Source: an uncultured Clostridia bacterium
GTDB lineage: Bacteria; Bacillota; Clostridia; TANB77; CAG-508
DNA: 15,446 nt
Assembly: GCA_949077355.1 (NCBI GenBank)
Contig: CARUQW010000038.1
Coordinates: forward strand, 1-15,446
Direction of reading: 5' to 3'
In this document: positions 1 to 7,275 of the stretch, piece by piece
How positions within the stretch are numbered: the stretch's first letter is position 1
Layout of the letters: every line of letters begins with the position of its first letter
Position numbers and translations under genes: made by a program
The notes under the pieces: generated by a model
What the model was told of the DNA's origin: nothing
Databases searched by the model: none
Seen by the model: the letters and a program-made list of their open reading frames with translations, nothing else

Positions 1-111
1 GTTAATTTATTTTTTCTGCCGTAACAATTCGGGGGGACCAGTAAGATTACAGTCTATTATGCAATTACAGACTGTTCGCAACTGGGAGTTACAAAGAAAA
101 AATAAATTAAC
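1..111 (+). repeat. Structured palindromic element, copy A (possible ncRNA or MITE-like unit)
   Basis: Four nested inverted repeats are visible. The outer AT stem pairs 1-15 with 97-111 perfectly. Inside it, GTAAC (21-25) pairs with GTTAC (88-92), CCAGT (38-42) with ACTGG (81-85), and ACAGTCT (49-55) with AGACTGT (69-75). A run of six G (31-36) lies between the second and third strands. A second copy lies at 5901-6024; the two inner helices keep pairing there although their bases differ. The element ends about 85 bases before the promoter of the downstream gene, so it is not in that gene's leader. It may extend beyond the left window edge. I do not recognise a named RNA family. Confidence 0.75.
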
Positions 112-141
112 TTTTATTATAAATAAGGTTAAAAATAGAAA

Positions 142-180
142 TTGCCAAAAAAGTCTATCCCCTTTAGCAACCTCTGGCAA
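142..180. repeat. Degenerate REP-like inverted repeat
   Basis: TTGCCA (142-147) and TGGCAA (175-180) form a short inverted repeat. Read on the minus strand, the left arm gives GGGGATAGAC followed by a T run and TTGGCAA. This resembles the GGGACGGACC, T run, TTGGCAA of the hairpin at 10166-10202. It looks like a decayed relative of that hairpin, but the resemblance is short and could be chance. Confidence 0.35.
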
Positions 181-196
181 AAAATATTCTTTAGTA

Positions 197-225
197 TTGA
201 AACTAAGCCTAAAATATGATATATT
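197..225 (+). promoter_or_regulatory. Sigma-A promoter of the WG-repeat/acpS/tatD operon
   Basis: TTGAAA (197-202) and TATATT (220-225) are separated by 17 bases. The predicted transcription start is near 232, only about 20 bases before the chosen ATG at 252. This excludes the upstream in-frame ATG at 216 as the start. Confidence 0.6.
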
Positions 226-251
226 GTAAATGTCAAAAAGGAGGCAAGAAG

Positions 252-1769
252 ATGAGCAGAGGAAGAAGATACGAAGAACCAAAATTGAACTTAAAAAAAG
301 TATTTGCAGTAATATTAGCAATTGTAGTTTTTATTATGTTCATATTTATGATTAATGGAATTTTAACAAAAGATAAAGAACAAGGAAAAATAGCGAGTAA
401 AGATTATATGGTTGTTTTTAAAAACAATAAATGGGGTGTTATAGATTCAAATGGAAATATAGTAATTGACCCATCTTATGAAGAAATGATGACCATTCCC
501 AATAGTAAAAAAGATGTATTTTTATGTATTTATAATGTAAATTATGAAACAGGAGAATATAAAACAAAAGCATTAAATAGCAAAAATGAAGAGGTTTTTA
601 CGCAATATGAGCAAATAGAAGCAATTTCGAATAAAGACCTTAGTCACAATATTTGGTATGAAGAGAATGTACTAAAAGTAAAAAAAGATGGGAAGTATGG
701 AACAATTAATTTAGCAGGAAAAGAATTAACATCATGTCAATATGATGAAATTGTTGCAATAGAAGGAATAAAAAATGCATTAAAAGTGACAAAAGATGGA
801 AAAATGGGAATTATTGACAATGAGGGAAAAGCCATTTTGCCAGTACAATATCAAGACATTACCAATTTAGGAAAAGACAATAAAGATGGTTTTATCATAA
901 AAGCAGAAGATGGAAAATATGGGGTTGTAAATTATTCAAACCAAATTGTACTAGAAACAAAATATGATGAAATAGAAAAAGTTTATGGAAATGACATGTA
1001 TGTTGTAAAACAAGCAGGAAAACAGATTTTAGTGAAAAAAGATGGAACAGAAATATTAAGTAGTGGCTATGACGAAATCAAAGAGATTTTGAAAAATGCA
1101 GATAATGGAATAATTTATACACAAGGTGGCAAATATGGCGTCATGAAAACGACAGGAGAGGTAACAATTCCAGCAGAGTACGAAGAATTAAAAGAAGCAA
1201 AGACAGGAATATTTATTGCTAAACAAAATGGAAAATATGGAATTATAAATTTGCAAAAAGAAGCTAAAGTAGAAGCAAAGTATATTTCTATGGTTTATCA
1301 TGAAAAAGCAGACATATACCTAGCAGAAAAAGAAAACTATGAAAATGATATCATAGATAACACATTTACTGTTCGTCAATCAGGAATTTTAATTGATTTA
1401 GATGATGAAAAAGGATATATAGAATTAAAGCAAGGGGAAGACTATAAATATTATAACTTTAAATTTGAGGAAAAAAAGATAACAGAAATTCAAACAAGTA
1501 ATACATTATTCAAAAGCAAGAAAGATGGAAAATATGGCTTTGTGGATAAAAACGGAAAAGTAATGGTAGATTATCAATATGATGATGTAACAGAACAAAA
1601 TGCTTATGGTTATGCAGGGATAAAAAAAGATGGTAAGTGGGGAGCAATTGATAATAAAGGAAATGTGATTCAAGAACCAACTTATGATTTAGAAGAATAC
1701 TTAAAAATCGATTTTATTGGAAGATGGCACTTAGGAAAAGATATGAATATGAACTATTATAGAGATTAG
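252..1769 (+). CDS. Membrane-anchored WG-repeat protein
   Basis: The product is 505 residues. The start at 252 is chosen because GGAGG (240-244) lies 7 bases upstream; an in-frame ATG at 216 precedes the predicted transcription start. A basic N-terminus (SRGRR) is followed by one membrane segment at about residues 16-38, so the rest is probably extracytoplasmic. About nine imperfect WG repeats follow, from KWG at 60-62 to DGKWG near 460, most of the form GK(Y/W)G-(V/I)ID-x-G-x-(I/V) ending in YDE/YEE. WG repeats form beta-rich repeat folds of poorly known, probably binding function. The gene opens a four-gene operon; the next start is 11 bases after the stop. The family call is firm, the function unknown. 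Confidence 0.88.
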   Translation: MSRGRRYEEPKLNLKKVFAVILAIVVFIMFIFMINGILTKDKEQGKIASKDYMVVFKNNKWGVIDSNGNIVIDPSYEEMMTIPNSKKDVFLCIYNVNYETGEYKTKALNSKNEEVFTQYEQIEAISNKDLSHNIWYEENVLKVKKDGKYGTINLAGKELTSCQYDEIVAIEGIKNALKVTKDGKMGIIDNEGKAILPVQYQDITNLGKDNKDGFIIKAEDGKYGVVNYSNQIVLETKYDEIEKVYGNDMYVVKQAGKQILVKKDGTEILSSGYDEIKEILKNADNGIIYTQGGKYGVMKTTGEVTIPAEYEELKEAKTGIFIAKQNGKYGIINLQKEAKVEAKYISMVYHEKADIYLAEKENYENDIIDNTFTVRQSGILIDLDDEKGYIELKQGEDYKYYNFKFEEKKITEIQTSNTLFKSKKDGKYGFVDKNGKVMVDYQYDDVTEQNAYGYAGIKKDGKWGAIDNKGNVIQEPTYDLEEYLKIDFIGRWHLGKDMNMNYYRD

Positions 1770-1780
1770 AGGGAATTTAA

Positions 1781-3013
1781 ATGGAACTAAAGACGAATTA
1801 TCAATATACTTATTTTATTCATCCATTTGTAATTAAGGATGGAAAATATCAAAAATATTTATTAAAAATGTTAAAAGATAAAAATTGTAGTTTGAAAATT
1901 TTTCAAAAAGAGAGAGATTTTAAGTTATATAAATACTTTTTGCCTAAAATTAGAGAATTTTTATTTTCAAGTTTTAGTTATATGAATAATAAATTAAAAA
2001 AATTAGAAGAATTACCAATTGAAACAAGGGCTGCATTGTTGGCTAAAAATCCATGCAATATATTTGAATATACCTTAAAAAAGGATATTCAAGGAAAATT
2101 AGAACAAACAAATGGCATATTTTTTAACATTCAAAAAATAGAAATTATATGTTTTTCTACAGGAATTAGCTTCATAGCAATAAAAACAAATGTAGAGGAA
2201 TATGCAGAATTTAGCAATGTACTTAATTTTAATTATAAATTTAGAGATATTAATAGTGAATTAGCAGAATTACAAAATTATGATAACATACGAATTCAAA
2301 CAGATAGTTTTGCAGATATTAAAACATTTCAAGAATTAATACATGATATAACAGGTTCTAATGCAGAAGCGGCAAGGTTAAATATTGATACAGAAAGGTT
2401 TTTAACATATTCCTATGCCTGTATCAATCAAGATGCATGGAATCATTCTAAAAACTTTGATGATATCAAATATCAATTTATTAAATATGCTAATATTTTA
2501 CCAGCAGACAATAATAGAGATTATGAATATGAAAAAGTGGAGATATTTTCTAAATGGAAGTATGCGAAGCTAGGGCTAACTAAATTAGGAATGACATTGT
2601 TTTCGTCTAGTAATGACATGAACAATTATACCATACTTCCAGAAGAATATGAAAATCAATATTTCTATACTTATATTTTTAACCTATATAAAAAAATATA
2701 TTTAAGAAAAATAGAACTAGAATTAAAGGATATCAAAAAGATAAAAAAGGCGAGAAAAAAGTTTGTAGAATTTACAAAAAATTTGTGGATACAAGAAATT
2801 ACAGAAGACGAAACGGGAACTTTATTAAATGATAAATTACAAGAAGTATTTGAGTTAGATAAGATGTATGCTCAAGTTAAGCAGAAATATGATATTTTAT
2901 ATAAAGAGCTTAACTTTGAAAAAGAACGAAAAACAACAATTATTATGGCTGTCACACTTTGTATTTCGTTACTATTAAATATTTTGAATCTTATAACTCT
3001 AATGCGACATTAA
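1781..3013 (+). CDS. Hypothetical protein with C-terminal membrane anchor
   Basis: I do not recognise this 410-residue protein. AGAGGG (1768-1773), overlapping the previous stop, serves the ATG at 1781. Most of the protein is soluble, charged and rich in Lys, Glu, Ile and Tyr, with no N-terminal signal. Residues about 310-385 are helical and probably coiled-coil. A single hydrophobic segment (about 386-406, from TIIMAVTLCISLLL) ends four residues before the C-terminus, so it is probably tail-anchored with its bulk in the cytoplasm. It lies between the WG-repeat gene and acpS at 11- and 13-base spacing, so it is co-transcribed with both. A CorA-like layout (coiled coil before a C-terminal membrane end) was considered, but only one membrane segment and no GMN motif are present. 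Confidence 0.7.
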   Translation: MELKTNYQYTYFIHPFVIKDGKYQKYLLKMLKDKNCSLKIFQKERDFKLYKYFLPKIREFLFSSFSYMNNKLKKLEELPIETRAALLAKNPCNIFEYTLKKDIQGKLEQTNGIFFNIQKIEIICFSTGISFIAIKTNVEEYAEFSNVLNFNYKFRDINSELAELQNYDNIRIQTDSFADIKTFQELIHDITGSNAEAARLNIDTERFLTYSYACINQDAWNHSKNFDDIKYQFIKYANILPADNNRDYEYEKVEIFSKWKYAKLGLTKLGMTLFSSSNDMNNYTILPEEYENQYFYTYIFNLYKKIYLRKIELELKDIKKIKKARKKFVEFTKNLWIQEITEDETGTLLNDKLQEVFELDKMYAQVKQKYDILYKELNFEKERKTTIIMAVTLCISLLLNILNLITLMRH

Positions 3014-3026
3014 AAGGGGAAATTAA

Positions 3027-3419
3027 ATGAAAATTTGTTGCGGGACAGACATTATCGAAATAGAAAGAATCAAAAAAAATATAGAAGACGAGAAAGTAGG
3101 AAAAGCATTTGTTGAAAGGGTATATACCAAAAAAGAAATAGAATACTGTGAAAGTAAAAAAATACAAAAATATCAGCACTATGCAGCTAGGTTTGCAGCA
3201 AAAGAAGCAGTATTTAAAGCTATTTCGAATCAATTAGAAGATAAATATTCCATCACATGGAAAGATATAGAAATTATTAATAACCAACAAGGCAGACCTG
3301 AACTTAAGTTGACAGGTATTGATTTGAGCAATATAGAAGATATTGATTTGAGTATATCACATTGTAAAGAGTATGCAGTAGCAACTGTAACATTGTTGTT
3401 AATAGGGAATAGAGGTTAA
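3027..3419 (+). CDS. acpS: Holo-[acyl-carrier-protein] synthase
   Basis: AcpS transfers 4'-phosphopantetheine from coenzyme A to the conserved serine of apo-ACP, activating it for fatty acid synthesis in the cytoplasm. At 130 residues it has the usual length. The N-terminal GTDIIEIERI (6-15) carries the Mg-binding Asp8, ARFAAKEA (54-61) carries Glu60, and SISHCKEYAVA (109-119) is the typical C-terminal strand. AGGGGA (3015-3020) lies 6 bases before the ATG. The stop is followed after one base by the tatD start, so the two are translationally close. All expected motifs are present. Confidence 0.96.
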   Translation: MKICCGTDIIEIERIKKNIEDEKVGKAFVERVYTKKEIEYCESKKIQKYQHYAARFAAKEAVFKAISNQLEDKYSITWKDIEIINNQQGRPELKLTGIDLSNIEDIDLSISHCKEYAVATVTLLLIGNRG

Positions 3420-3420
3420 T

Positions 3421-4203
3421 ATGGAACTGTTTGATAGTCATGCACATTTAGATGATGAAAAATTTGATGAAGATAGAGATAATTTAATAGAACAAATAAA
3501 AAAAGCTGGTGTAGCTAAATTTATATCTGCTGGATATAGCCTAGAAGGTTCGCGAAAAGCAAAGGAATTGGCTGAACAATATGATTTTATTTATGCAACA
3601 GCAGGTATTTCTCCTAATGATATTCCACAAACAGAAGATGAATTGTGGAAAGTTTTGCTAGAAATTGAAGAGATGGTAAAACAAAGTAAGAAAATAGTAG
3701 CCATTGGCGAAATTGGTTTAGATTATTATTGGAATGAGGAAAATAAAGACTTGCAAAAAAAAGCTTTTACAAAGCAAATAGAGATAGCTAACCGATTAAA
3801 ACTTCCAATTGTAATTCATACAAGAGAAGCAGTTATGGATACGATACAAATACTAAAACAAAACCAAGTGTATGCTAAAGGAGTATTTCATTGTTGCCCA
3901 TTGAATCGAGAATTAGTAAGGGAAGCTTTAAAATTAGGATTTTATATTTCTTTTGCAGGTCCTGTTACTTTCAAGAATTCAAAAAATGCAGATGAAATTA
4001 TTCAGATGGTACCAAATGAAAAAATATTAATTGAAACAGATAGCCCATACCTATCCCCAGAACCTTTGAGAGGTAGAAGAAATGACCCTAGAAATGTAAA
4101 ATACATAGCACAAAAAATAGCCACTATAAAGAACTTAAACTTAGAAGAAGTGGCGCAAATGACTTTTGAAAATACAGAGAGAATATTTTCTATTAAAAAA
4201 TAA
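3421..4203 (+). CDS. tatD: TatD family metal-dependent deoxyribonuclease
   Basis: TatD proteins are TIM-barrel metal-dependent hydrolases with 3'-5' DNase activity. The 260-residue length is normal. Visible metal-site motifs are SHAHLD (6-11, His7 and His9), GEIGLDYY (96-103, Glu97), IHTREA (132-137, His133), FHCC (156-159, His157) and ETDSPYL (205-211, Asp207), followed by the family signature RGRRN-P. Two motifs deviate: FHCCP where FHCFSG is usual, and AGISPND where GIHPH is usual. The gene is last in the operon, one base after acpS, and a hairpin terminator follows its stop. Confidence 0.94.
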   Translation: MELFDSHAHLDDEKFDEDRDNLIEQIKKAGVAKFISAGYSLEGSRKAKELAEQYDFIYATAGISPNDIPQTEDELWKVLLEIEEMVKQSKKIVAIGEIGLDYYWNEENKDLQKKAFTKQIEIANRLKLPIVIHTREAVMDTIQILKQNQVYAKGVFHCCPLNRELVREALKLGFYISFAGPVTFKNSKNADEIIQMVPNEKILIETDSPYLSPEPLRGRRNDPRNVKYIAQKIATIKNLNLEEVAQMTFENTERIFSIKK

Positions 4204-4213
4204 AGAATTAAAA

Positions 4214-4258
4214 AGGAGATAAAATCTAAAAAATAAAGATTTATCTCCTCTATTTTAT
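4214..4258. terminator. Bidirectional terminator between tatD and htpX
   Basis: AGGAGAT (4214-4220) pairs with ATCTCCT (4243-4249). The pairing continues through an A/T section, with one bulged A, to AGAT at 4237-4240. It is followed on plus by a T-rich tail (4251-4260) and on minus by TTTT from AAAA at 4210-4213. It lies between convergent genes and probably serves both. Confidence 0.75.
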
Positions 4259-5160
4259 TTCAAATTTCTTAAAGCTTGAATTCTATCTTCTATACTAGGA
4301 TGTGTAGACCACAAGTTAGAAGATTTTTTCTTTCCTTCTTTTGTATTATTTTTAAAAGGATTAACGATATACATATTAGCAGTTGCACTATTAGCAGTAG
4401 CTAGTTGATTAGCATCAGCATCTAGTTTCTGAAGTGCTGAAATTAGACCATCTGGATTACGAGTGAATTCAACTGCTGTACTATCTGCTAAAAATTCCCT
4501 CTTTCGAGAAAGAGCTAGTTGCATTAAAGAACCAAAGATAGGAGAAAGTATTAGGAAAACAAGTCCAATTAACATTAAAATTCCATTTCCTTTGCTATCA
4601 CTATCTCTATCATTGTCAAGACCACCCCAAAATAAAGCACGAGAAAATAAATCTGAAAGCATAACAATAAATCCAACCATAACAGAAACAATACAACTAA
4701 GACGAATATCATAGTTCTTGATATGACTTAATTCATGAGCAATAACACCCTCTAGTTCATAGTAATCTAGTTTTTCTAATAGACCAGTGGTAACGCAAAT
4801 AACAGCATTTTCTGGGTTTCTTCCAGTCGCAAAAGCATTTGGCTGAGGGTCTTCTGTAACATATAATCTGGGTTTTACAGATAAGCCAGAAGTGACCATT
4901 AAAGCATCTAAAATATTTACAATTTTCAAATCTTCTTCTTTGGTAGCAGGTCTGGCATGATTTAAAGATAAAACAATTTGGTCGCTGTAATAATAGGAAC
5001 CCCAAGCAGAAGCAATCGAAAAAGTAAGGGCAATGATAACAGAGAAAGAACCTAAGTCTAGAGCATGGCAAATGTAATAAACAATCAATGTAATAACAAA
5101 AATAAAAATTGCAACGATAATACCTGATTCTATTTTATTTTTCTTTATATTTTCAAACAT
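4255..5160 (-). CDS. htpX: HtpX-type membrane zinc metalloprotease (M48)
   Basis: HtpX is an integral membrane protease that degrades damaged membrane proteins; its active site faces the cytoplasm. The 301 residues are the usual length. Two N-terminal membrane segments (about 13-31 and 38-57) precede the zinc motif HELSH (142-146). The third ligand is probably Glu222 in REFLAD (221-226). Two more hydrophobic segments lie at about 155-172 and 193-215. The conserved NAFATGR (108-114) and THPS (286-289) elements are present. An AGAAAGGA ribosome binding site precedes the ATG at 5160. It follows lemA on the same strand, the classic lemA-htpX pairing, with a hairpin between them. Confidence 0.95.
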   Translation of the reverse strand: MFENIKKNKIESGIIVAIFIFVITLIVYYICHALDLGSFSVIIALTFSIASAWGSYYYSDQIVLSLNHARPATKEEDLKIVNILDALMVTSGLSVKPRLYVTEDPQPNAFATGRNPENAVICVTTGLLEKLDYYELEGVIAHELSHIKNYDIRLSCIVSVMVGFIVMLSDLFSRALFWGGLDNDRDSDSKGNGILMLIGLVFLILSPIFGSLMQLALSRKREFLADSTAVEFTRNPDGLISALQKLDADANQLATANSATANMYIVNPFKNNTKEGKKKSSNLWSTHPSIEDRIQALRNLK

Positions 5161-5189
5161 TTTAAAAATCCTTTCTTTTTATAAAATAG

Positions 5190-5218
5190 AGGTTGGAAAT
5201 TATAGTAACTTCCAACCT
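5190..5218 (-). terminator. Intercistronic hairpin between lemA and htpX
   Basis: AGGTTGGAA (5190-5198) and TTCCAACCT (5210-5218) form a perfect 9-bp stem with an 11-nt loop. In the minus direction the tail reads CTATTTTAT, a weak U tract. It may be a partial terminator that lowers htpX relative to lemA, or an mRNA-stabilising hairpin. Confidence 0.6.
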
Positions 5219-5225
5219 TTTTATC

Positions 5226-5780
5226 TTATGAAAAATCTACTTTTACATTTTTTCTAGCTTCATCACTTTCTGTTTTGAATAGTTCTCTTGCCGTAAAATT
5301 AAACATGTTAGCAATGATGTTAGAAGGGAATACTTGTAATTTTGTATTATACATTGTTACAGTATCATTGTAAAATTGTCTAGAAAAAGAAATTTTATTT
5401 TCTGTATTTCTTAATTCTTCTGATAAATCTGAAAAATTTTGATTTGCTTTTAATTCTGGATAATTTTCAGAAACAGCCATAATGGTTTTTAAAGCAGTAG
5501 ATAATTGATTATCTAAATCAGCTTTTTCAGCAACACTTTGTGTATTGGCCCAAGAAGTTCTAAGAGCAGCTATTTTTTCAAAAGTTTCTTTTTCGTGATT
5601 CATATAACCTTTAACAGTTTCTACAAAATTTGGTATTAAATCAAATCTTCTTTGTAGTTGTACATCGATTTGGCTCCATGCATTGTCTACTCTTATTTTA
5701 GATTGTACTAAACCATTGTACATTCCAATAATGGCAATAACAAGGATAACAACGATAGCCAATATAATCCAACCGATCAT
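5226..5780 (-). CDS. lemA: LemA family protein
   Basis: This 184-residue protein has the typical LemA layout. A single N-terminal membrane segment (about 3-20) is followed by a mainly alpha-helical bundle. The family signatures NGLVQSKIRVDNAWSQIDVQ (about 22-41) and RRFDLIPN (44-51) are clear, as are YPELKANQNF and the terminal region SNIIANMFNF. Its biochemical role is not well defined; it often travels with htpX or TPM-domain genes. AAGGAGG (complement of 5788-5794) lies 7 bases before the start. A TATAAT on the minus strand (complement of 5802-5807) may be the -10, but no convincing -35 is seen. Confidence 0.94.
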   Translation of the reverse strand: MIGWIILAIVVILVIAIIGMYNGLVQSKIRVDNAWSQIDVQLQRRFDLIPNFVETVKGYMNHEKETFEKIAALRTSWANTQSVAEKADLDNQLSTALKTIMAVSENYPELKANQNFSDLSEELRNTENKISFSRQFYNDTVTMYNTKLQVFPSNIIANMFNFTARELFKTESDEARKNVKVDFS

Positions 5781-5900
5781 GTGAATTCCTCCTTAATTTC
5801 TATTATATACAAATTCATCATATCATATTAGTAATATTTATACAATAAAATTATGAAAATATTGTGAAAATTTGGTTAATGTTTCAATTTATTATTTTTC

Positions 5901-6024
5901 TTAAAAGTTTATTTATTTTTTATGTAGCAACAATTCGGGGGGACCAACAAACTTACAGTCTGTTATGAAATTACAGACTGTGTGAAGTTGGGAGTTGCAA
6001 ATAAAAAACAAATAAACTTTTTAA
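5901..6024 (+). repeat. Structured palindromic element, copy B (possible ncRNA or MITE-like unit)
   Basis: This is the second copy of the element at 1-111. The outer AT stem pairs 5903-5923 with 6001-6021 with one mismatch. GCAAC (5927-5931) pairs with GTTGC (5994-5998), CCAAC (5944-5948) with GTTGG (5987-5991), and ACAGTCTGT (5955-5963) with ACAGACTGT (5973-5981). Against copy A, one pair in the first helix and two in the second change on both sides, keeping pairing. AATTCGGGGGGACCA is identical in both copies. The element lies in the divergent lemA/3D-protein spacer, upstream of the 3D gene's promoter at 6131. Confidence 0.78.
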
Positions 6025-6049
6025 TTAAAAAAATAAATTTTAGTCATAT

Positions 6050-6077
6050 TTGAAGGTATTCATGCATATCATATAAT
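6050..6077 (+). promoter_or_regulatory. Possible upstream promoter in the 5781-6193 spacer
   Basis: TTGAAG (6050-6055) and TATAAT (6072-6077) are 16 bases apart. The rest of the 413-base spacer holds the lemA ribosome binding site, copy B of the structured element and the main promoter at 6131; I see no gene in it. This would be a second, weaker promoter for the 3D-domain gene. Confidence 0.3.
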
Positions 6078-6130
6078 AAATGCTTAGACGCTACGGAAGG
6101 ACAAAATGTAGCAACTAAAAATTACCAAAT

Positions 6131-6159
6131 TTGACAAAAAAAGATAAAAATGGTATAAT
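6131..6159 (+). promoter_or_regulatory. Near-consensus sigma-A promoter of the 3D-domain gene
   Basis: TTGACA (6131-6136), 17 bases, TATAAT (6154-6159): both hexamers match consensus exactly. Transcription should start near 6166, giving a leader under 30 bases that contains AGGAGGT. Confidence 0.88.
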
Positions 6160-6193
6160 AAAATTGTTGCCAAGAAGGAGGTAATGAATTTAT

Positions 6194-7141
6194 ATGAAAA
6201 AAGAAGAAAAAGCTTCGCTTTCTATAATGAAAATCATCTGTATTAGCATCATATTAATCCTTATTTCAGGAATTGGTGTTATGGCAGTAAATACAAAATT
6301 AAATGATGTCAAAATCATACTTCAAAATGGATATGAAATGACAGCATTAACATCAAAAACAAAAGTATCTGAAATATTAGAAGAAAACAATATTTTATTA
6401 GAAGAAAATCAAAAAACAATACCAGACCTAGACAGTGAAATAGTAGCAGGAGAAAGTATTAAAATTACAGACAAATCTTATCAAGAAGTCCAAATTGCTA
6501 AGATAGAAGAAAAAGGTGTAGAAACATCATTAAATCAATTATTAGAAAACTATGCACCAATTACAGAGAAAATAGTAGTAGAACAAGTAGCAATACCATA
6601 TGAAACCGTAACTAAAAATGCAACAAATAGCACAGAAAATGGAACTAATAAAGTATTGCAACAAGGGCAAGATGGATTAAAAGAAGTAACTTACAAAGTA
6701 AAATATCAAAATGAAGTAGAAATTGAAAAAACAGTATTATCTGAAGTAGTAGTAAAAGAACCTGTTAATAAAATTGTGCAAGTGCAAAAAGCAAAAACAA
6801 CGACAACAACAGTAGCAACATCAAGAGCTGCATCACAACCAAGAACAACTAACACAGCAGGAGGAACAACTTATAAAGTAACAGCTTATTGTCCATGTGC
6901 TAAATGCTGTGGAAAGGCATCTGGAAGAACAGCTTCAGGAACAAAAGCAACAGCAGGAAGAACAGTAGCAGCATCAAGCCAATTTGCATTTGGAACACAA
7001 TTAAACATTGGTGGGCACACTTATACAGTAGAAGATAGAGGTGGAGCAGTAAAAGGTAACAAAATTGATATTTTCGTAAACTCTCATGCAGAAGCTTTAC
7101 AATGGGGAGTTAGATACTTAACAGTTGATGTAGTAAATTAA
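6194..7141 (+). CDS. Secreted or anchored DUF348-G5-3D cell-wall protein (YabE/YocH-like)
   Basis: The 315-residue product has an N-terminal signal or anchor at about 12-32. One DUF348-like domain follows (37-92), then a G5-type domain (about 121-198, ITEKIVVEQ through VVVKEPVNKIVQVQ). A Thr/Ala/Ser-rich linker (200-225) leads to a C-terminal 3D domain (227-314). The 3D domain shows AYCPCAKCCGK, typical of clostridial members, and the three name-giving aspartates are probably Asp281 (EDRGG), Asp292 (KIDIF) and Asp312. Related proteins (Rpf-like, MltA-like double-psi barrel) are thought to cleave peptidoglycan glycan strands. AGGAGG lies about 11 bases upstream of the chosen ATG; a nearer ATG at 6184 is out of frame and gives only 20 codons. 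It is a single-gene transcript with its own promoter and terminator. Confidence 0.92.
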   Translation: MKKEEKASLSIMKIICISIILILISGIGVMAVNTKLNDVKIILQNGYEMTALTSKTKVSEILEENNILLEENQKTIPDLDSEIVAGESIKITDKSYQEVQIAKIEEKGVETSLNQLLENYAPITEKIVVEQVAIPYETVTKNATNSTENGTNKVLQQGQDGLKEVTYKVKYQNEVEIEKTVLSEVVVKEPVNKIVQVQKAKTTTTTVATSRAASQPRTTNTAGGTTYKVTAYCPCAKCCGKASGRTASGTKATAGRTVAASSQFAFGTQLNIGGHTYTVEDRGGAVKGNKIDIFVNSHAEALQWGVRYLTVDVVN

Positions 7142-7156
7142 AAAACGAATCAAACA

Positions 7157-7187
7157 AGATAGCAAGATTATAAACTTGCTATTTTTC
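7157..7187 (+). terminator. Rho-independent terminator of the 3D-domain gene
   Basis: ATAGCAAG (7159-7166) pairs with CTTGCTAT (7175-7182), followed by a T run at 7182-7186. It begins about 18 bases after the stop codon. Confidence 0.82.
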
Positions 7188-7204
7188 TTATTTTATAGTA
7201 AAAT
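7176..7204 (+). promoter_or_regulatory. Possible promoter of the exodeoxyribonuclease gene
   Basis: TTGCTA (7176-7181) and TAAAAT (7199-7204) are 17 bases apart. The -35 would overlap the right arm of the preceding terminator. A start near 7211 would place the hairpin at 7210-7240 at the 5' end of the mRNA. Confidence 0.4.
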
Positions 7205-7209
7205 AATGC

Positions 7210-7240
7210 CATGATTTTGGGGACGGAGGAAAAAATCATG
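7210..7240. repeat. REP-like hairpin with GGGGACGGAGG loop
   Basis: CATGATTTT (7210-7218) pairs perfectly with AAAATCATG (7232-7240). The 13-base loop starts GGGGACGGAGG. GGGACGGA also forms the loop of the 10166-10202 hairpin. From memory, GGGGACGG-type hairpins recur between genes in many Clostridia and can be associated with REP/RAYT (Y1 transposase) elements; no such transposase is in the window. It contains a Shine-Dalgarno-like GGAGG not followed by a usable start. Confidence 0.55.
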
Positions 7241-7275
7241 ATAAAGTAAAAGCCTCAAAAGAAAGGAAGTAAAAA

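Noticed and set aside
1..111. Riboswitch controlling the WG-repeat operon
   Set aside because: The promoter at 197-225 lies downstream of the element, so it is not in the leader; the same holds for copy B and the promoter at 6131.
216..251. In-frame ATG at 216 as start of the WG-repeat gene
   Set aside because: It overlaps the predicted -10 region, lacks a ribosome binding site, and the GGAGG at 240-244 serves the ATG at 252.
6184..6246. Short upstream reading frame from ATG 6184
   Set aside because: It begins two bases after the AGGAGGT, too close for efficient initiation, and overlaps the 3D gene out of frame for only 20 codons.
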